From contig CAVWOT010000018.1 of assembly GCA_963756605.1 (NCBI GenBank), positions 124,001-188,000 on the forward strand: 64,000 nt of DNA, in the 5' to 3' direction. Both the position numbers and the translations under genes were made by a program. Source of the stretch: Bog-159 sp963756605. GTDB taxonomy: Bacteria > Acidobacteriota > Terriglobia > Bryobacterales > Bryobacteraceae. The notes under the pieces are model-generated. The model saw only the letters and a program-made list of their open reading frames with translations, made no database searches and was not told where the DNA came from. This document shows, in pieces, positions 32,031 to 41,378 of the stretch (positions are counted from its first letter, which is position 1; each line of letters begins with the position of its first letter).

Positions 32031-34764
32031 GCAGCACCAACTCTTCGCCGGCGTGGATGATGATTTCTTCAGTAAAGGTGAAGCGATCGTGATTGGGTGC
32101 GGCCGGTCCCAACGCGAGGTCATGGCCGCTGAGCGTTGCGGAAGGTGCAGCCGCGGCACCCGGCGACAGGGCGATACTGCGCAAGGGCAGGCTGCCTTCG
32201 GTGACGGCCAGAGTAACGCGGCGATGTCCGCCATCCGCGGCGTGCGTAAATGTGCCCCAGGCAGGTGCGGCAGACCAGAAGCATGAGAATTTGGCCACGC
32301 CCGTTTCAATGCGCGGCGCGATGGAGGCGCGTTTCTCCGCGGCGTGATATTGGAATCCGCTCAGGGCCAGCACACCGGACCAGGCCGACATGGCGCGCGC
32401 GTAGTGATGGCCGCACTCGGCTTCATCCCACGGATTGCGGCGTTCTCCATCGTATCGCCGGCGGCTGTTCTCGAACGCCTCGACGCCCTCCCGGACCATC
32501 CCCCAATAAATCATGGTGGCGGCGGCCTGGTATTCGAGGCCGGTCCAAGCCTCGGCGTAATACGGGAACGGAACCTGGGGACGCTTGCCGGTGCCATAGT
32601 CGCAGACCACCAGGGCGGCTTCGTCGTTCAGAGCGTAAGTGCGCTGCACGGAGTCATGATCGTAGAGCTGGCGCTTGTAATTGAATTGCCAGAGTGACTT
32701 CAGTGTTTCGCGAATGTGATCGGGGGCAGTTAGTGGACCAAGGCCGGCTACTTCGGCGAGATACTGTCCCATTAACTGATCGAGCAGACAGCCATCGCCG
32801 AGTTGTAACTCGGGCTTTTCCGGGTTATCGGCGCCCATGTCCCCAACGGTTTCGGGGGCTATCTGATCCTTGGGAATGCCGCGTACCTTTTGTATATAAT
32901 AATGCCCGTTGAATAAGTTGGCGTCGATCCATTGGCTGCCGGCGGTGAAGAGGCTGCGATAGTCCTGGGCCGCCTGCGCGTCTCCTACGGCCAGGGCCAT
33001 TTCCGCGGCGGCTCGCAACGCACCGAGATAGTAGATGCCACACAGCGGATTGGGGCCGTAGAACTCTACGTCGTAAGTGTTGTGCTGCACGCCATCGAGG
33101 ACACCGCGGCGCTGGGAATCCCATCCGCCGGGCACCCACGCGAAGGCGACGGCGCGCTGGATGCGGGGCCAGAGATCGCGCAGCCACGCGTTATCGCCGG
33201 AGAGACGCCAGTCGAGGTAGGCCTTGATGATCTGGCCCATCTGCCCGTCGGCGGCGGCGTAGCCGAAGCGCTGCTGGCCATCAGGGAGCAGCTGGCGGAA
33301 GTGCATGCCGCCCTTTTCGTCTTCGGAGTAACCGAAAGCCGCTTTGCGCAGCGAGCGCGCCAGGGTGGGGAAGAGATGCTGCGTGGCCGTCTCGTAATTC
33401 CAGACGTGCGTGCAATTGCCGAAGCAGCAGCCGCTGTGATCGCCGGAGCCTTCGAAGCCGTGGAACTCGCCATCGGCGGTGCGGAAGCAGGTTTGAGTAA
33501 CCAGCGTGGAGAGGGTGGACATGGCGGCGTCCCGCACGGCGGACGGCAGGGTGCTCTCGCGCATGGCGGCGACGAAGCGGCGCGTGCGAGCTTCCAGGTC
33601 GGGCAGTTTCGCGGCAGCGTATTGGGCCGCCTCCCATGCGCCGGCGAAGCGCGTACAGTAATGGTTGCCGATGATAGTGTTCTCTTGGCCCTTGGGCGCG
33701 CTCCAGCCCGACCACGCCGGCGTGCGATTCGGGAAATGCCAGGCCAGCAGGAACGTGTATGCGGCTTCGGCGCCCGGCGCGACTTCCTGTTGGAGGCACA
33801 GCGAGCCGATGGGCTTGCGCTGCGGGGCTTCGGGACCAAGTTGGCCATCGTCCGAGAAATCGTCCCAGAAGAGCAGCGGGCTGGTCCACCACTTGGCGTT
33901 GACCCAGCCGCGCAGATAGGTGAGCTTGCCTTCGGGCTTGACCAGGCAAAGGGCCAGCGAACCGGCTTGCGGGTCGTCGGCGGGCATGCCGGGGTTGCTC
34001 ATCAGCAGGCCTTTGAGATCGCCATCCGCGCGGTATTCGTTCACGCGCTGGTCGCCTTGGCGGAGCTGCACGGGATCGTGGTAGCCGGCGCCGATGGGGT
34101 TGTCGATGGACCAGGCGATGGAGATGGTAGCCTGCTCGTGCCCGGTATTGTGCACGCGATAACGCAGGATGGCGACGGGCAGGCCGGACGCGTCCGCATC
34201 CAGGGGGATGAAGGGGCTGAAGGCGTCGAGGGTGACCTGGACGGGCAGGCGGGAATCGCGGAAGGCAATCTGGGCGATGGGGAATTCGCCGGTGAAAGTT
34301 GCGCCTTCCAGGCGGCTAAGGCCCGGAGCGTTTTTGGAGCCGAGACCATCGGGGCCCTCGTAGGGCGGCATCAGCCGGGCTTCCAGCACATGCGCGACGG
34401 GCTTGCGGCTGCCGGTGCGGGCCCAGATGGAGGCGAACGCGTATTCGGGCGAGCGGCCTTTATCGGGGCGGTTGAAGATTTCCCAATCGCGCAACTGGCC
34501 GCGTCCGCCCAGGCTGATGCTGCCCGCGGCGATTCCACCGAGAGGCATGGCGAGCATGGCGAGCTGGCGCCCCGTGTACACGCGCGGATAGCGCATAGAG
34601 GAGCGCGGGAGGGTGACCGGCCGCGGCGGAGGAGGCGCAGCGGGCTTCGCCGGTGCTGCGGGAGTTTGCTGCGTCGTTTGCGCGGCGGCGGGCGCCAGCG
34701 GGATGCCGGCCAGAGCGACGGTCTTGAGGAACCCGCGGCGGCCGGTGGAGGCGTGATCGGGCAT
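32023..34764 (-). CDS. GH116-family glycoside hydrolase, Tat-exported
   Basis: The true start is ATG 34764, giving 913 residues with a twin-arginine signal (STGRRGFLKTVALAGIPLAP); the frame remains open upstream only by chance. The N-terminal beta-sandwich (MPLGGIAAGSISLGGRGQLRDWE...) and the C-terminal alpha/alpha barrel match the bile-acid beta-glucosidase/GBA2 family GH116. Catalytic regions are FGNCTHVWNYETATQHLFP (nucleophile Glu) and GVQHNTYDVEFYGPNPLCG (acid/base Asp). It should cleave beta-glucosides, beta-xylosides or glucosylceramide-like lipids in the periplasm. A COG0523 GTPase overlaps its 3' end. Confidence 0.9.
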   Translation of the reverse strand: MPDHASTGRRGFLKTVALAGIPLAPAAAQTTQQTPAAPAKPAAPPPPRPVTLPRSSMRYPRVYTGRQLAMLAMPLGGIAAGSISLGGRGQLRDWEIFNRPDKGRSPEYAFASIWARTGSRKPVAHVLEARLMPPYEGPDGLGSKNAPGLSRLEGATFTGEFPIAQIAFRDSRLPVQVTLDAFSPFIPLDADASGLPVAILRYRVHNTGHEQATISIAWSIDNPIGAGYHDPVQLRQGDQRVNEYRADGDLKGLLMSNPGMPADDPQAGSLALCLVKPEGKLTYLRGWVNAKWWTSPLLFWDDFSDDGQLGPEAPQRKPIGSLCLQQEVAPGAEAAYTFLLAWHFPNRTPAWSGWSAPKGQENTIIGNHYCTRFAGAWEAAQYAAAKLPDLEARTRRFVAAMRESTLPSAVRDAAMSTLSTLVTQTCFRTADGEFHGFEGSGDHSGCCFGNCTHVWNYETATQHLFPTLARSLRKAAFGYSEDEKGGMHFRQLLPDGQQRFGYAAADGQMGQIIKAYLDWRLSGDNAWLRDLWPRIQRAVAFAWVPGGWDSQRRGVLDGVQHNTYDVEFYGPNPLCGIYYLGALRAAAEMALAVGDAQAAQDYRSLFTAGSQWIDANLFNGHYYIQKVRGIPKDQIAPETVGDMGADNPEKPELQLGDGCLLDQLMGQYLAEVAGLGPLTAPDHIRETLKSLWQFNYKRQLYDHDSVQRTYALNDEAALVVCDYGTGKRPQVPFPYYAEAWTGLEYQAAATMIYWGMVREGVEAFENSRRRYDGERRNPWDEAECGHHYARAMSAWSGVLALSGFQYHAAEKRASIAPRIETGVAKFSCFWSAAPAWGTFTHAADGGHRRVTLAVTEGSLPLRSIALSPGAAAAPSATLSGHDLALGPAAPNHDRFTFTEEIIIHAGEELVLLA

Positions 34765-34885
34765 TCGTTGTGAGTGTAGCATCGTATGGCACTGTATGTA
34801 CTCGGCTTTGGCGGATCGCGATTTCTGCCAAGCATGGCCAATAACAAAGAAGGGCGACGCGGGGCACGGAAATGGGACCGGACGT

Positions 34886-35664
34886 TCAGGCGGCAAGTTC
34901 CGGAACAACGTCGCCGCGCTGACTCCAGGGCACCGGATGGATCTGATAGTTACGAAATGCATCAAGCACGCCCGCTGAAATCGACTGCTCGAAGTCATTA
35001 AGAACCGCATAAGCCTTCGAATCGGGCAACCGGACCTCGCGGGTGTCACCCCATTTATAGATAAACGCTTCTGCAGTGTCTCGCGTCGGGCGATTGATCG
35101 CTTGCACGATGCGTTCCGGCTGCCTGTTAGCGGACTTTGGAATAACAAAATCGAATAAATGGTCGAAGCCGCTGATGCCCGTAAACTTTACCTTTGGAGT
35201 GTAACGGATAGCGTTATCGTCGAGCCAGGCAATCACATCTTCAAAAAACAGACTTTCAACAACCGGCCGCGCAAGATAAAACAGGTCATTGACGGCGAGA
35301 ATAGCTTGAATGAGAATTGTGGTTTTCGAGCCGGAAAATTTTCAGGCGAAGCCTGTACCTCAAGGGCTTCGCGATTTATTCGAACGCCGAAGCCGTTCAG
35401 TGTCATTTTCAAGAGGTCTTGTCGCTTTTCCGTACTGAGACTGCACCCGGACGCTTCGAGGTCGCGAATTGTATAGCTGTCATCGGTGAGAACGTACCCG
35501 CCGTTTTCGGCGCGAGCATAGATTTGCAGCGCGTCGTTGTGACGGTCAAGGTAGGGTGTGGTGATCTCAACCCACTTGCTGTTCACCTCGCGCAGCCTAG
35601 TCTTGTCCTTCAGCCACACACGATAATCGTCCAGAAGTTTCTCTATCTCGAGCGCCGTCGTCAT
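34886..35664 (-). pseudogene. DUF1828/DUF1829-type protein, split by a frameshift
   Basis: From ATG 35664 the frame encodes MTTALEIEKLLDDYRVWL and a DUF1828-like domain (ITTPYLDRHNDALQIYARAENGGYVLTDD). Near 35300-35340 it breaks. In the neighbouring frame the protein continues as LIQAILAVNDLFYLARPVVE, then a DUF1829-like part (DDNAIRYTPKVKFTGISGFDHLFDFVIPKS) to the stop at 34886. Together they would make about 258 residues, the usual length of the fused family. Function is unknown; these genes often sit in accessory islands. The start overlaps the stop of the broken gene upstream (ATGA). Confidence 0.7.
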
Positions 35665-35986
35665 GAGAACAGCCTTTTCTGAATATTGGGCGGGTCGGTA
35701 ATGTTGCACTGCTCCATGAATGCTTCAAGTGTTGAAAACAAGTCCAACGTATTCGTATATATGGCAAGGGGTGCTGCCCGAGCCCGGCTCTGGTAGGTTG
35801 CTTTTGTGAATTCGATTTGCGCGCGGGTCACGTCCAGCATGAAGCTCTCCGCTTATCGAGCGAAGTTAAGGGAGTAGCGACCCCGTAGCCGGGCGCCGGA
35901 AAAAGCCAATCCCTTTCATCAGCGGCGCGCTTTTCCATTGCCATCAGTTTATCGGCTTCGTCCTGTGTGGTTGAGAGATCGGCCAT
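35661..35986 (-). pseudogene. Broken small gene upstream of the DUF1828/1829 gene
   Basis: Two short frames overlap here. ATG 35986 to TGA 35828 gives 52 residues (MADLSTTQDEADKLMAMEKR ... DWLFPAPGYGVATPLTSLDKRR). ATG 35840 to TGA 35661 gives 59 residues (MLDVTRAQIEFTKATYQSRARAA ... LEAFMEQCNITDPPNIQK). A one-base shift in CGGAGAG joins them as ...DKRR-ESFMLDVTRAQIEF, which reads as one protein. The middle, between TYQSRARAA and TLDLFSTLEAF, also looks shortened compared with what I remember of a DUF6978-like family usually found before DUF1828/1829 genes; that name is from memory and uncertain. The second frame overlaps the next start by ATGA. Confidence 0.55.
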
Positions 35987-36013
35987 TAGAACGCAGCGCG
36001 CGCGTGCGTCGTG

Positions 36014-36113
36014 CTACTCCAGCAGCCGTGGTGGCTCACGGACTACCTCACTCGCCCCGATTGCACTTTGGCGCTGACAAACTGTTCCAGTTCCGGCGTA
36101 AGAGAGCGTTCAT
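36014..36113 (-). pseudogene. Relic of a ParD-type antitoxin gene
   Basis: ATG 36113 is followed, after a one-base shift, by SLTPELEQFVSAKVQSGR, the ribbon and first helix of ParD antitoxins. A short gap corresponds to the usual turn residues, and then EVVREPPRLLE follows in another frame to TAG at 36014. Only the DNA-binding half remains and the frame is broken twice. No parE-like toxin is adjacent; the next gene downstream is the broken gene at 35986. Confidence 0.65.
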
Positions 36114-36137
36114 GAGGGAGTGCTCCCGGATGTGTCT

Positions 36138-36166
36138 AAAGTAGTCCGGATAATCGAGTTTGTCAA
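36138..36166 (-). promoter_or_regulatory. Sigma70-type promoter of the eroded island
   Basis: On the minus strand TTGACA (36161-36166), a 17-bp spacer and TACTTT (36138-36143) stand 24 bases in front of the ParD-relic ATG. A small palindrome, GGGAG-CA-CTCCC (36116-36127), lies between promoter and start and could be the former antitoxin operator. The promoter looks intact although every gene it serves is broken. Confidence 0.65.
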
Positions 36167-36239
36167 CGTCTGCCGCTGCGGCGCGGTGTTCCGCCGGCGC
36201 TGCTCGCGAAAGCGCTTGAGCCGGCAACTGATATTGATG

Positions 36240-36262
36240 GCGGCGGGGTGCGAGCCCGCCGC
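36240..36262. terminator. GC-rich hairpin after the TIGR03437 gene
   Basis: GCGGCGGG (36240-36247), a 7-base loop and CCCGCCGC (36255-36262) form an 8-bp stem 15 bases beyond the stop at 36277. There is no T-tract. Confidence 0.5.
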
Positions 36263-36276
36263 AGAGAGAAGCCCGG

Positions 36277-38307
36277 CTACCGTTTCGGAATGGCCCGCTC
36301 GCGTCTGCTCACATCGGCGGCGCCGCTGGACCGCGACGCAACCCGGCGATGGATTCGCCTGGCGGCCGGGGGAACGCGAGCGGCCCGCGCATTGGATTGC
36401 GGAAAGCCTGACACCGCAATCGTGGCCATCTCGTCGGATGCCTCGAGCGTCTCAAAATCAATGTACACGTCTCCGTTTGCCAAGCCGCTCGACGGAACCG
36501 TGAAGTTGACTTGATACAGCCCGACTAATCCGGGCGCCAGTCCGCCGAACGCCACAGTAGCCTCGGAGGGAGTGTCGACTCCATCGTCGAGATAAATGGA
36601 GAGATCCCCATTGCTATATTCGACGACATTACTCACGGGATTACTGGAAGCGGCCGCGCCATCGGCAACCTGCGGAGTTACAGTTCCCAATCCATTCATG
36701 TACAGCAGTACGGTCTCGTTGGGTTGGGCAGGACTGCTATCGCTCACCAGCGTGTAATTGGCGTGCAGTATAGCTCCGGCGCTAATGCCGTTCGGCACCG
36801 GATAGGTGTAGATGCCCGGCGAGGAGTTATCGACATACACAGTAACAGAGTTAGAAGTCGTCCCGTTGACCATCACCTGGAAAGTGGCAAAACCGTCGCC
36901 CGATATTTCGTAAGGCATCCAGGCGTTGATCTGAGTCTGGCTCACGAGCAGAACCGGCGCTGGCTGGCCATTGACCAGGACCTGCACACCGCCCAAATTC
37001 GTGGAGATTGGAATCGTCGTCGCGCCTTGCGTGGATACGCCGAAGTTCCCATACAGGCTCACCAGTTCACTAGGCGCATAGGCGTTGGTAATCGGCGTGA
37101 AATTGGCAGCGTTGGTAATTCCGACCGGATTTATCCACGGCGCGGACCCCTGTGTAACGGTTGGCGAGTGGATGCCGACAATGAGTGAATACTGGGGCGC
37201 GTACCCGATCATCATCATGGCCTGGGAACAGCCGCCGCAGATCGAGCCTATATTGCCGGTCAGATACGTGTAATAGGCCCCGTCGAAGTAGGAGCCGTTT
37301 GTCCCGATATCTACTGTTGTGTAGAACGTCTGGTCATAGGTCTCCTCATCAACTACATCGTCGAACCGCTCATGGAAGATCAGATTACTGTCCCCCTTGG
37401 TGTTGATGGCGCCCCAGAAGTTATCGACAAAACTGTTAGCTACATAATCTTCCATCCCAGCCAGGAAGTAAGTCCCATACAGCAAAGCACTGGAGCTGGC
37501 GCCAGAGGGGGCCCGAAAGCCGAAAATGATATCCGACCCGTTCACGGTGCCCCCTACGAAGTAGTTGCCGTCGGCAGACACATATAAAGCCTTCTGTCCA
37601 CTGATGATCTGGGTGGTATCGCCGTAGGTACTCGGGAAAGTCATCGTTCCACCGGTGGTTCCGGAAAGCGAGTAAGCGGAAGCTGCCACGTTTTGGGTAA
37701 AATTGTTGCCGGAACTCAAGTTCGCGGCTGCGCCGGTAACCGTAAATGCGGCGATATTCCCACTGCCGTCCGCGTTCAGAGTGAAGTAGCCGTCCCGCGC
37801 AAACGTGGCGCTGGCATTCAGGAAGTCCAGGGTGCCTGTGGTGAATGAACCGGAGAGGCTGCTGTTCGAGAAACCGGACGCCGGGGCCTGCACGGCGATG
37901 AAGAGGTCGAAGTCGTCGTCCTCCGTCGAACTGGCGATAAGCACCGGCTGGCTAAACGTGCCGAACAGAGTCGCTGGGAGGAGCGGATTGTCCAGTTGGG
38001 CCATCCCATTGGATTGCACCCCGTATGTACCCCCACCCAGCGAAGTGCAAGAGCTTCCGGTATCGTATAGTTGCGCGGTCGAAGTGCTGTAGTTTCCCTG
38101 TCCATCGAAGGTGATTAGGCCGGTCAGGCTGCAGGACTCCAGCAGGTCGCCGCTCGAGTCGTTCGCGTAGACCACGTATCGGAACAGGTAGGGTCCGGTG
38201 AGGCTCGCCGTTCCACTGCTGTCAAAACTCTGGGCCCTAACCGGGACGCGGGTCAAAGCAATTAACAGGACGCCGATAATAACAAAAAATATCTTAAATC
38301 TAGACAT
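36277..38307 (-). CDS. Secreted protein with Solibacter-type C-terminal domain (TIGR03437-like)
   Basis: This 676-residue protein has a signal peptide (MSRFKIFFVIIGVLLIALTRVPVRAQS) and a Ser/Gly/Thr-rich beta-structured N-terminal part. From about residue 400 comes the repeat-like domain first defined in Solibacter, with INPVGITNAANF, APSELVSLYG, VQVLVNGQPAPVLLVSQTQINAWMP and GLYQVNFTVPSSG. The domain normally ends near ATIAVSG; here about 38 extra basic residues (NARAARVPPAARRIHRR...) follow, which suggests a lost stop codon. Function is unknown; exported surface proteins are likely. The gene is 21 bases downstream of the S53 peptidase gene, same strand. Confidence 0.82.
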   Translation of the reverse strand: MSRFKIFFVIIGVLLIALTRVPVRAQSFDSSGTASLTGPYLFRYVVYANDSSGDLLESCSLTGLITFDGQGNYSTSTAQLYDTGSSCTSLGGGTYGVQSNGMAQLDNPLLPATLFGTFSQPVLIASSTEDDDFDLFIAVQAPASGFSNSSLSGSFTTGTLDFLNASATFARDGYFTLNADGSGNIAAFTVTGAAANLSSGNNFTQNVAASAYSLSGTTGGTMTFPSTYGDTTQIISGQKALYVSADGNYFVGGTVNGSDIIFGFRAPSGASSSALLYGTYFLAGMEDYVANSFVDNFWGAINTKGDSNLIFHERFDDVVDEETYDQTFYTTVDIGTNGSYFDGAYYTYLTGNIGSICGGCSQAMMMIGYAPQYSLIVGIHSPTVTQGSAPWINPVGITNAANFTPITNAYAPSELVSLYGNFGVSTQGATTIPISTNLGGVQVLVNGQPAPVLLVSQTQINAWMPYEISGDGFATFQVMVNGTTSNSVTVYVDNSSPGIYTYPVPNGISAGAILHANYTLVSDSSPAQPNETVLLYMNGLGTVTPQVADGAAASSNPVSNVVEYSNGDLSIYLDDGVDTPSEATVAFGGLAPGLVGLYQVNFTVPSSGLANGDVYIDFETLEASDEMATIAVSGFPQSNARAARVPPAARRIHRRVASRSSGAADVSRRERAIPKR

Positions 38308-38328
38308 GAGTCATCCTTGGCGGCCATG

Positions 38329-40506
38329 TTACTGACCGCTGCTCCAATTCATGATTAAGTTGAAAGCATCCACACTGCCGAGGCCGGTCGCGAAGTTCCA
38401 ACCAGCGCCGGCGGCGAACGCCGCCGTGTAGCTTTGGCTGGTGGTGGATAACGCGCCGTTTCCTCCGAACGCTGTAACTGGCGTGGCACGGCCCCGTCCT
38501 ACAAACCCGGCGCCAAAGCAGTTGATCTCGCCCGAGCAGTTCACTGCAATGTCACCCATCGTAATGCTGTGAAATACCGAGGCGGCTGCCGAGCCGGCGG
38601 CGAGTTTGTAATAGACCGGATCGGGATTGCCTTGTTTGGCTCCCATCTTTTGATTGACTAAGGCCTGAATTCCAGCCAATATCGGCGCGGCAAAGGAAGT
38701 ACCGCCCCCGCCGTACCACTGGTCCGGAGGCCCGGCACAGGAAGTGCCGCCCTCGCTCTCGTCGGAGAAGCAGACCACATAGTAGTGGAACCAATATCCG
38801 TTGCCCGCAAACAGCGATACATCGGGTAAGTCCCGTACGCCATCGTTCGCAATTCCAGTGACACCCGATTGCCAGGACGGCTTGGGGTATCCCTCGCAGG
38901 TGCCGCTCACTACGAAAGCTTCCGAGGGAGCGCCGGTCGCACACCCACTCGGGCCTCCACTGCCCGCGGCCACATTATAGTAACCGTATTGCGCATCCGG
39001 GCTGCCACAGAATCCATCTGGCCCGTAGCCGACCGAAAACTTGAAAGTATCCGCGATGAGCGAACTCGCGCAGGAATCGTTCCAGGGGATCTCCGGAACG
39101 TACGAGAGGGCCGAACCGTAAGTGGCGCTGTTAGTGGCGCCCCAGTAAGTGTCGGACGTATTCTGATAGGTGTCGCCGAAATCGGTTCCACCCACGGCTA
39201 CGTTGTAGGGGGTCGACGCGAAGCCGCTAACACCGATACCGTGCGTCGCCGCGGTGAATCCGGCATCGCAACTGGCCGCGCCTTCGTCTCCCGCAGAGAC
39301 AAACACGGAAATACCCGCCGTCGCCGCCTGCTGATGCAGCGAGTTAAACATTCCGTTAAGCGACGATCCCTCGCCCGCTTCACAGAATCCGTAACTCATG
39401 CTGATGATCTGCGGCGGATCGCTGGCATTGATTAAATTCGCTTCCGCAATGATCTGGCCAAAGGTTGTATTCGTGCTGGAGCAGGCCGCCAGTTCGATGG
39501 TGGCATTCGGCGCGGCGGCGGTAGCCCACTCAGCGTCAACCGCGGCTTCAGAGTCGTCCGCATTGACACCCGGATTGCTGCAGTTGGAAGCCCCGCTCGG
39601 TGGGGCTGGGAAGACGGTCTCTAATGACCCGGAGCTATAAGTCGACAAACCCAATACAGTCCGAAAATCATTCCAATCCGTGGTGCTGTAAAGCGTGGTA
39701 TCTTCCAGGACCGCGATCGTCTGACCCTGGCCGGTGTATTGCTGCGAAAAAGCCTGGCTCAAATCGTAAATGGTGGCCAGATCGGTGGGAGTCACGAGTT
39801 GGTAGGTATAGCCGTCTCCGTTCACCGTGTACTGAGGGTTGGGCTTAATCCGCGGCTTGATCATCGCGTGCGGCCGGAAATCGTTTAACGACACGATTCC
39901 CGTCACTACCGGCGCCAGCGCTTCGGGAATGCGCGGATCGCTCATATTGGCGATATGCGGCTGCCCGTTTACCGAAAGCCGATGGACCTCGGTATGGAAG
40001 GCGGCCGACACCTGGCCTGCCGTCCCCGAAAAATCAATCGACATGCCGCTCGGATACACCGTATTCACGGCGAACCCGCCGGCGCGCAGCCACGCGCAAA
40101 CCCGGTCGATATCTTCAGAAGCCGATCCGTAGAGCCGGCCGAATTCCGCCGCCGTCAGCCATTTGTGGAAATTGGGCGAACGCGAATCGTATTGTTGATC
40201 CATGAAATCGTGCAACGCCTCTTCCCGTTCCGGGCTGCGCTGCAGTTGCAGGAACATGTGATCGAGGGCAAACGCGTCCGGTAATTTACCGAGATCGTTT
40301 TCCGCGTTGGCCTCGGGCCGGGTGTTCCCGGCCAGGGTGACGAGAGCGCTGGGATCGATTGGCTTAACGATGCGAGGCCGGTCCGGCGGCGCGGGCCGAG
40401 GGCTCTGCGCCAGCGCGGTTGGCGCGCTGCCGAACGTAAGGGGAAACCAGCACAAGGTCAAAAGTAATAAGGAATTGTTAGGAAAAGTGTTCGACATTAA
40501 AAACAT
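38329..40506 (-). CDS. Pro-kumamolisin/sedolisin serine-carboxyl peptidase (family S53), secreted
   Basis: The 725-residue precursor has a signal peptide (through ALAQS, about residue 34), an activation domain (about 60-220, with FHKWLTAAEFGRLYG) and an S53 catalytic domain. The catalytic Glu/Asp pair is in DSEAAVDAEWATAAAPNA, the oxyanion Asp region in VFVSAGDEGAASCD, and the nucleophile Ser in YGGGGTSFAAPILAG. S53 enzymes digest proteins at acid pH outside the cell, fitting an acidic-soil bacterium. The calcium site near the C-terminus (GLGSVDAFNL) is present in form. It probably forms an operon with the TIGR03437 protein. Confidence 0.92.
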   Translation of the reverse strand: MFLMSNTFPNNSLLLLTLCWFPLTFGSAPTALAQSPRPAPPDRPRIVKPIDPSALVTLAGNTRPEANAENDLGKLPDAFALDHMFLQLQRSPEREEALHDFMDQQYDSRSPNFHKWLTAAEFGRLYGSASEDIDRVCAWLRAGGFAVNTVYPSGMSIDFSGTAGQVSAAFHTEVHRLSVNGQPHIANMSDPRIPEALAPVVTGIVSLNDFRPHAMIKPRIKPNPQYTVNGDGYTYQLVTPTDLATIYDLSQAFSQQYTGQGQTIAVLEDTTLYSTTDWNDFRTVLGLSTYSSGSLETVFPAPPSGASNCSNPGVNADDSEAAVDAEWATAAAPNATIELAACSSTNTTFGQIIAEANLINASDPPQIISMSYGFCEAGEGSSLNGMFNSLHQQAATAGISVFVSAGDEGAASCDAGFTAATHGIGVSGFASTPYNVAVGGTDFGDTYQNTSDTYWGATNSATYGSALSYVPEIPWNDSCASSLIADTFKFSVGYGPDGFCGSPDAQYGYYNVAAGSGGPSGCATGAPSEAFVVSGTCEGYPKPSWQSGVTGIANDGVRDLPDVSLFAGNGYWFHYYVVCFSDESEGGTSCAGPPDQWYGGGGTSFAAPILAGIQALVNQKMGAKQGNPDPVYYKLAAGSAAASVFHSITMGDIAVNCSGEINCFGAGFVGRGRATPVTAFGGNGALSTTSQSYTAAFAAGAGWNFATGLGSVDAFNLIMNWSSGQ

Positions 40507-40604
40507 CCTGCAACGTAGTTACGATACCCTCGATTTTCGCACATAACAGTACGTTCGATTCGGACTGCTGCCTTCAGGTTACGTTCGTTAGGACTGTCGA
40601 GGTA

Positions 40605-41378
40605 CTATTTCGCCGGCACTTGCGCTTGCATCCGGCGCATGCCGCGCAGCCAGCGATCATAATCGTCCGCCTTGCGGCGCATATATTCGGCCACCTCCGG
40701 GTGCGGCAGGATCAGGAAGCGTTCCGCCGCCAGTCCCGCGATGACGGCGTCGGCCACCTGCGCCGGTTCCAGCGCGCCTTCCAGAAGAAAGCGTAGCGGT
40801 CCGCGTTCGGCTCCAGCCAGCATGCCGGTGCGCACGCCCTGCGGGCACAAACAAGATACGCGAATGCCGCGATCGCCGTAGGTGACCGCCAGCCATTCGG
40901 CCAGCGACACGGCTGCGTGCTTGGTCACGGCATAGGGCGCCGAGCCGATTTGCGTCAGCAGTCCGGCGGCCGAGGCGGTCTGCAACAGGTAGCCTTCGCC
41001 GCGCGCCAACATCCCCGGCAGCACCGCGCGCGCGGCATACACGTGGGCCATGAAATTGATACCCCAGATGCGCTGCCAATGGGCGTCGGCTGTCTCGACG
41101 CCGCCCTCCATAACAATGCCCGCGTTCGAGCAAAACAGGTCAATGGCGCCGAACGCCGCGATCGCGCGCTCCACCAACCGGACGATTTCGTCCTCACGGC
41201 TCACGTCCGTATGTACCGCCAGCCCGCCGATTTCGCGCGCCACCTGCTCAGCGCCGGCGCCATCCACATCCGCCACCACTACGCTGCGCGCACCCTCCGC
41301 GGCGAACCGCCGGCAAAGCGCGCGGCCAATCCCGCTCGCGCCGCCCGTCACCACCGCGACCTTGCCCTCGAGCTTCAT
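40605..41378 (-). CDS. Short-chain dehydrogenase/reductase
   Basis: A classical SDR of 257 residues: the cofactor motif VTGGASGIGRALC (TGxxxGxG), the NAG motif FCSNAGIV, and the active-site Ser, Tyr and Lys in QTASAAGLL and SAPYAVTKHAAVS. Its ATG overlaps the stop of the acyl-CoA dehydrogenase upstream (41375-41378), so both are translated from one message. It likely acts on a hydroxyacyl or alcohol intermediate of the same pathway; the substrate is not defined. D33 in VADVDGA after strand 2 favours NAD(H). Confidence 0.9.
   Translation of the reverse strand: MKLEGKVAVVTGGASGIGRALCRRFAAEGARSVVVADVDGAGAEQVAREIGGLAVHTDVSREDEIVRLVERAIAAFGAIDLFCSNAGIVMEGGVETADAHWQRIWGINFMAHVYAARAVLPGMLARGEGYLLQTASAAGLLTQIGSAPYAVTKHAAVSLAEWLAVTYGDRGIRVSCLCPQGVRTGMLAGAERGPLRFLLEGALEPAQVADAVIAGLAAERFLILPHPEVAEYMRRKADDYDRWLRGMRRMQAQVPAK

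Noticed and set aside
32031..32309. N-terminal extension of the COG0523 GTPase
   Set aside because: It lies within the GH116 gene in another frame; the P-loop begins 10 residues after the TTG at 32030, as in family members.
32932..34773. 613-residue plus-strand open frame across the GH116 gene
   Set aside because: High-GC antisense frame; the minus strand encodes a complete GH116 enzyme with catalytic motifs, and the plus frame has low-complexity Gly/Ala/Glu sequence without a recognisable domain.
34765..35148. N-terminal extension of the GH116 protein to a 1041-residue form
   Set aside because: The Tat signal begins at the ATG at 34764; upstream residues are unlike any signal and overlap the DUF1829-like gene in another frame.
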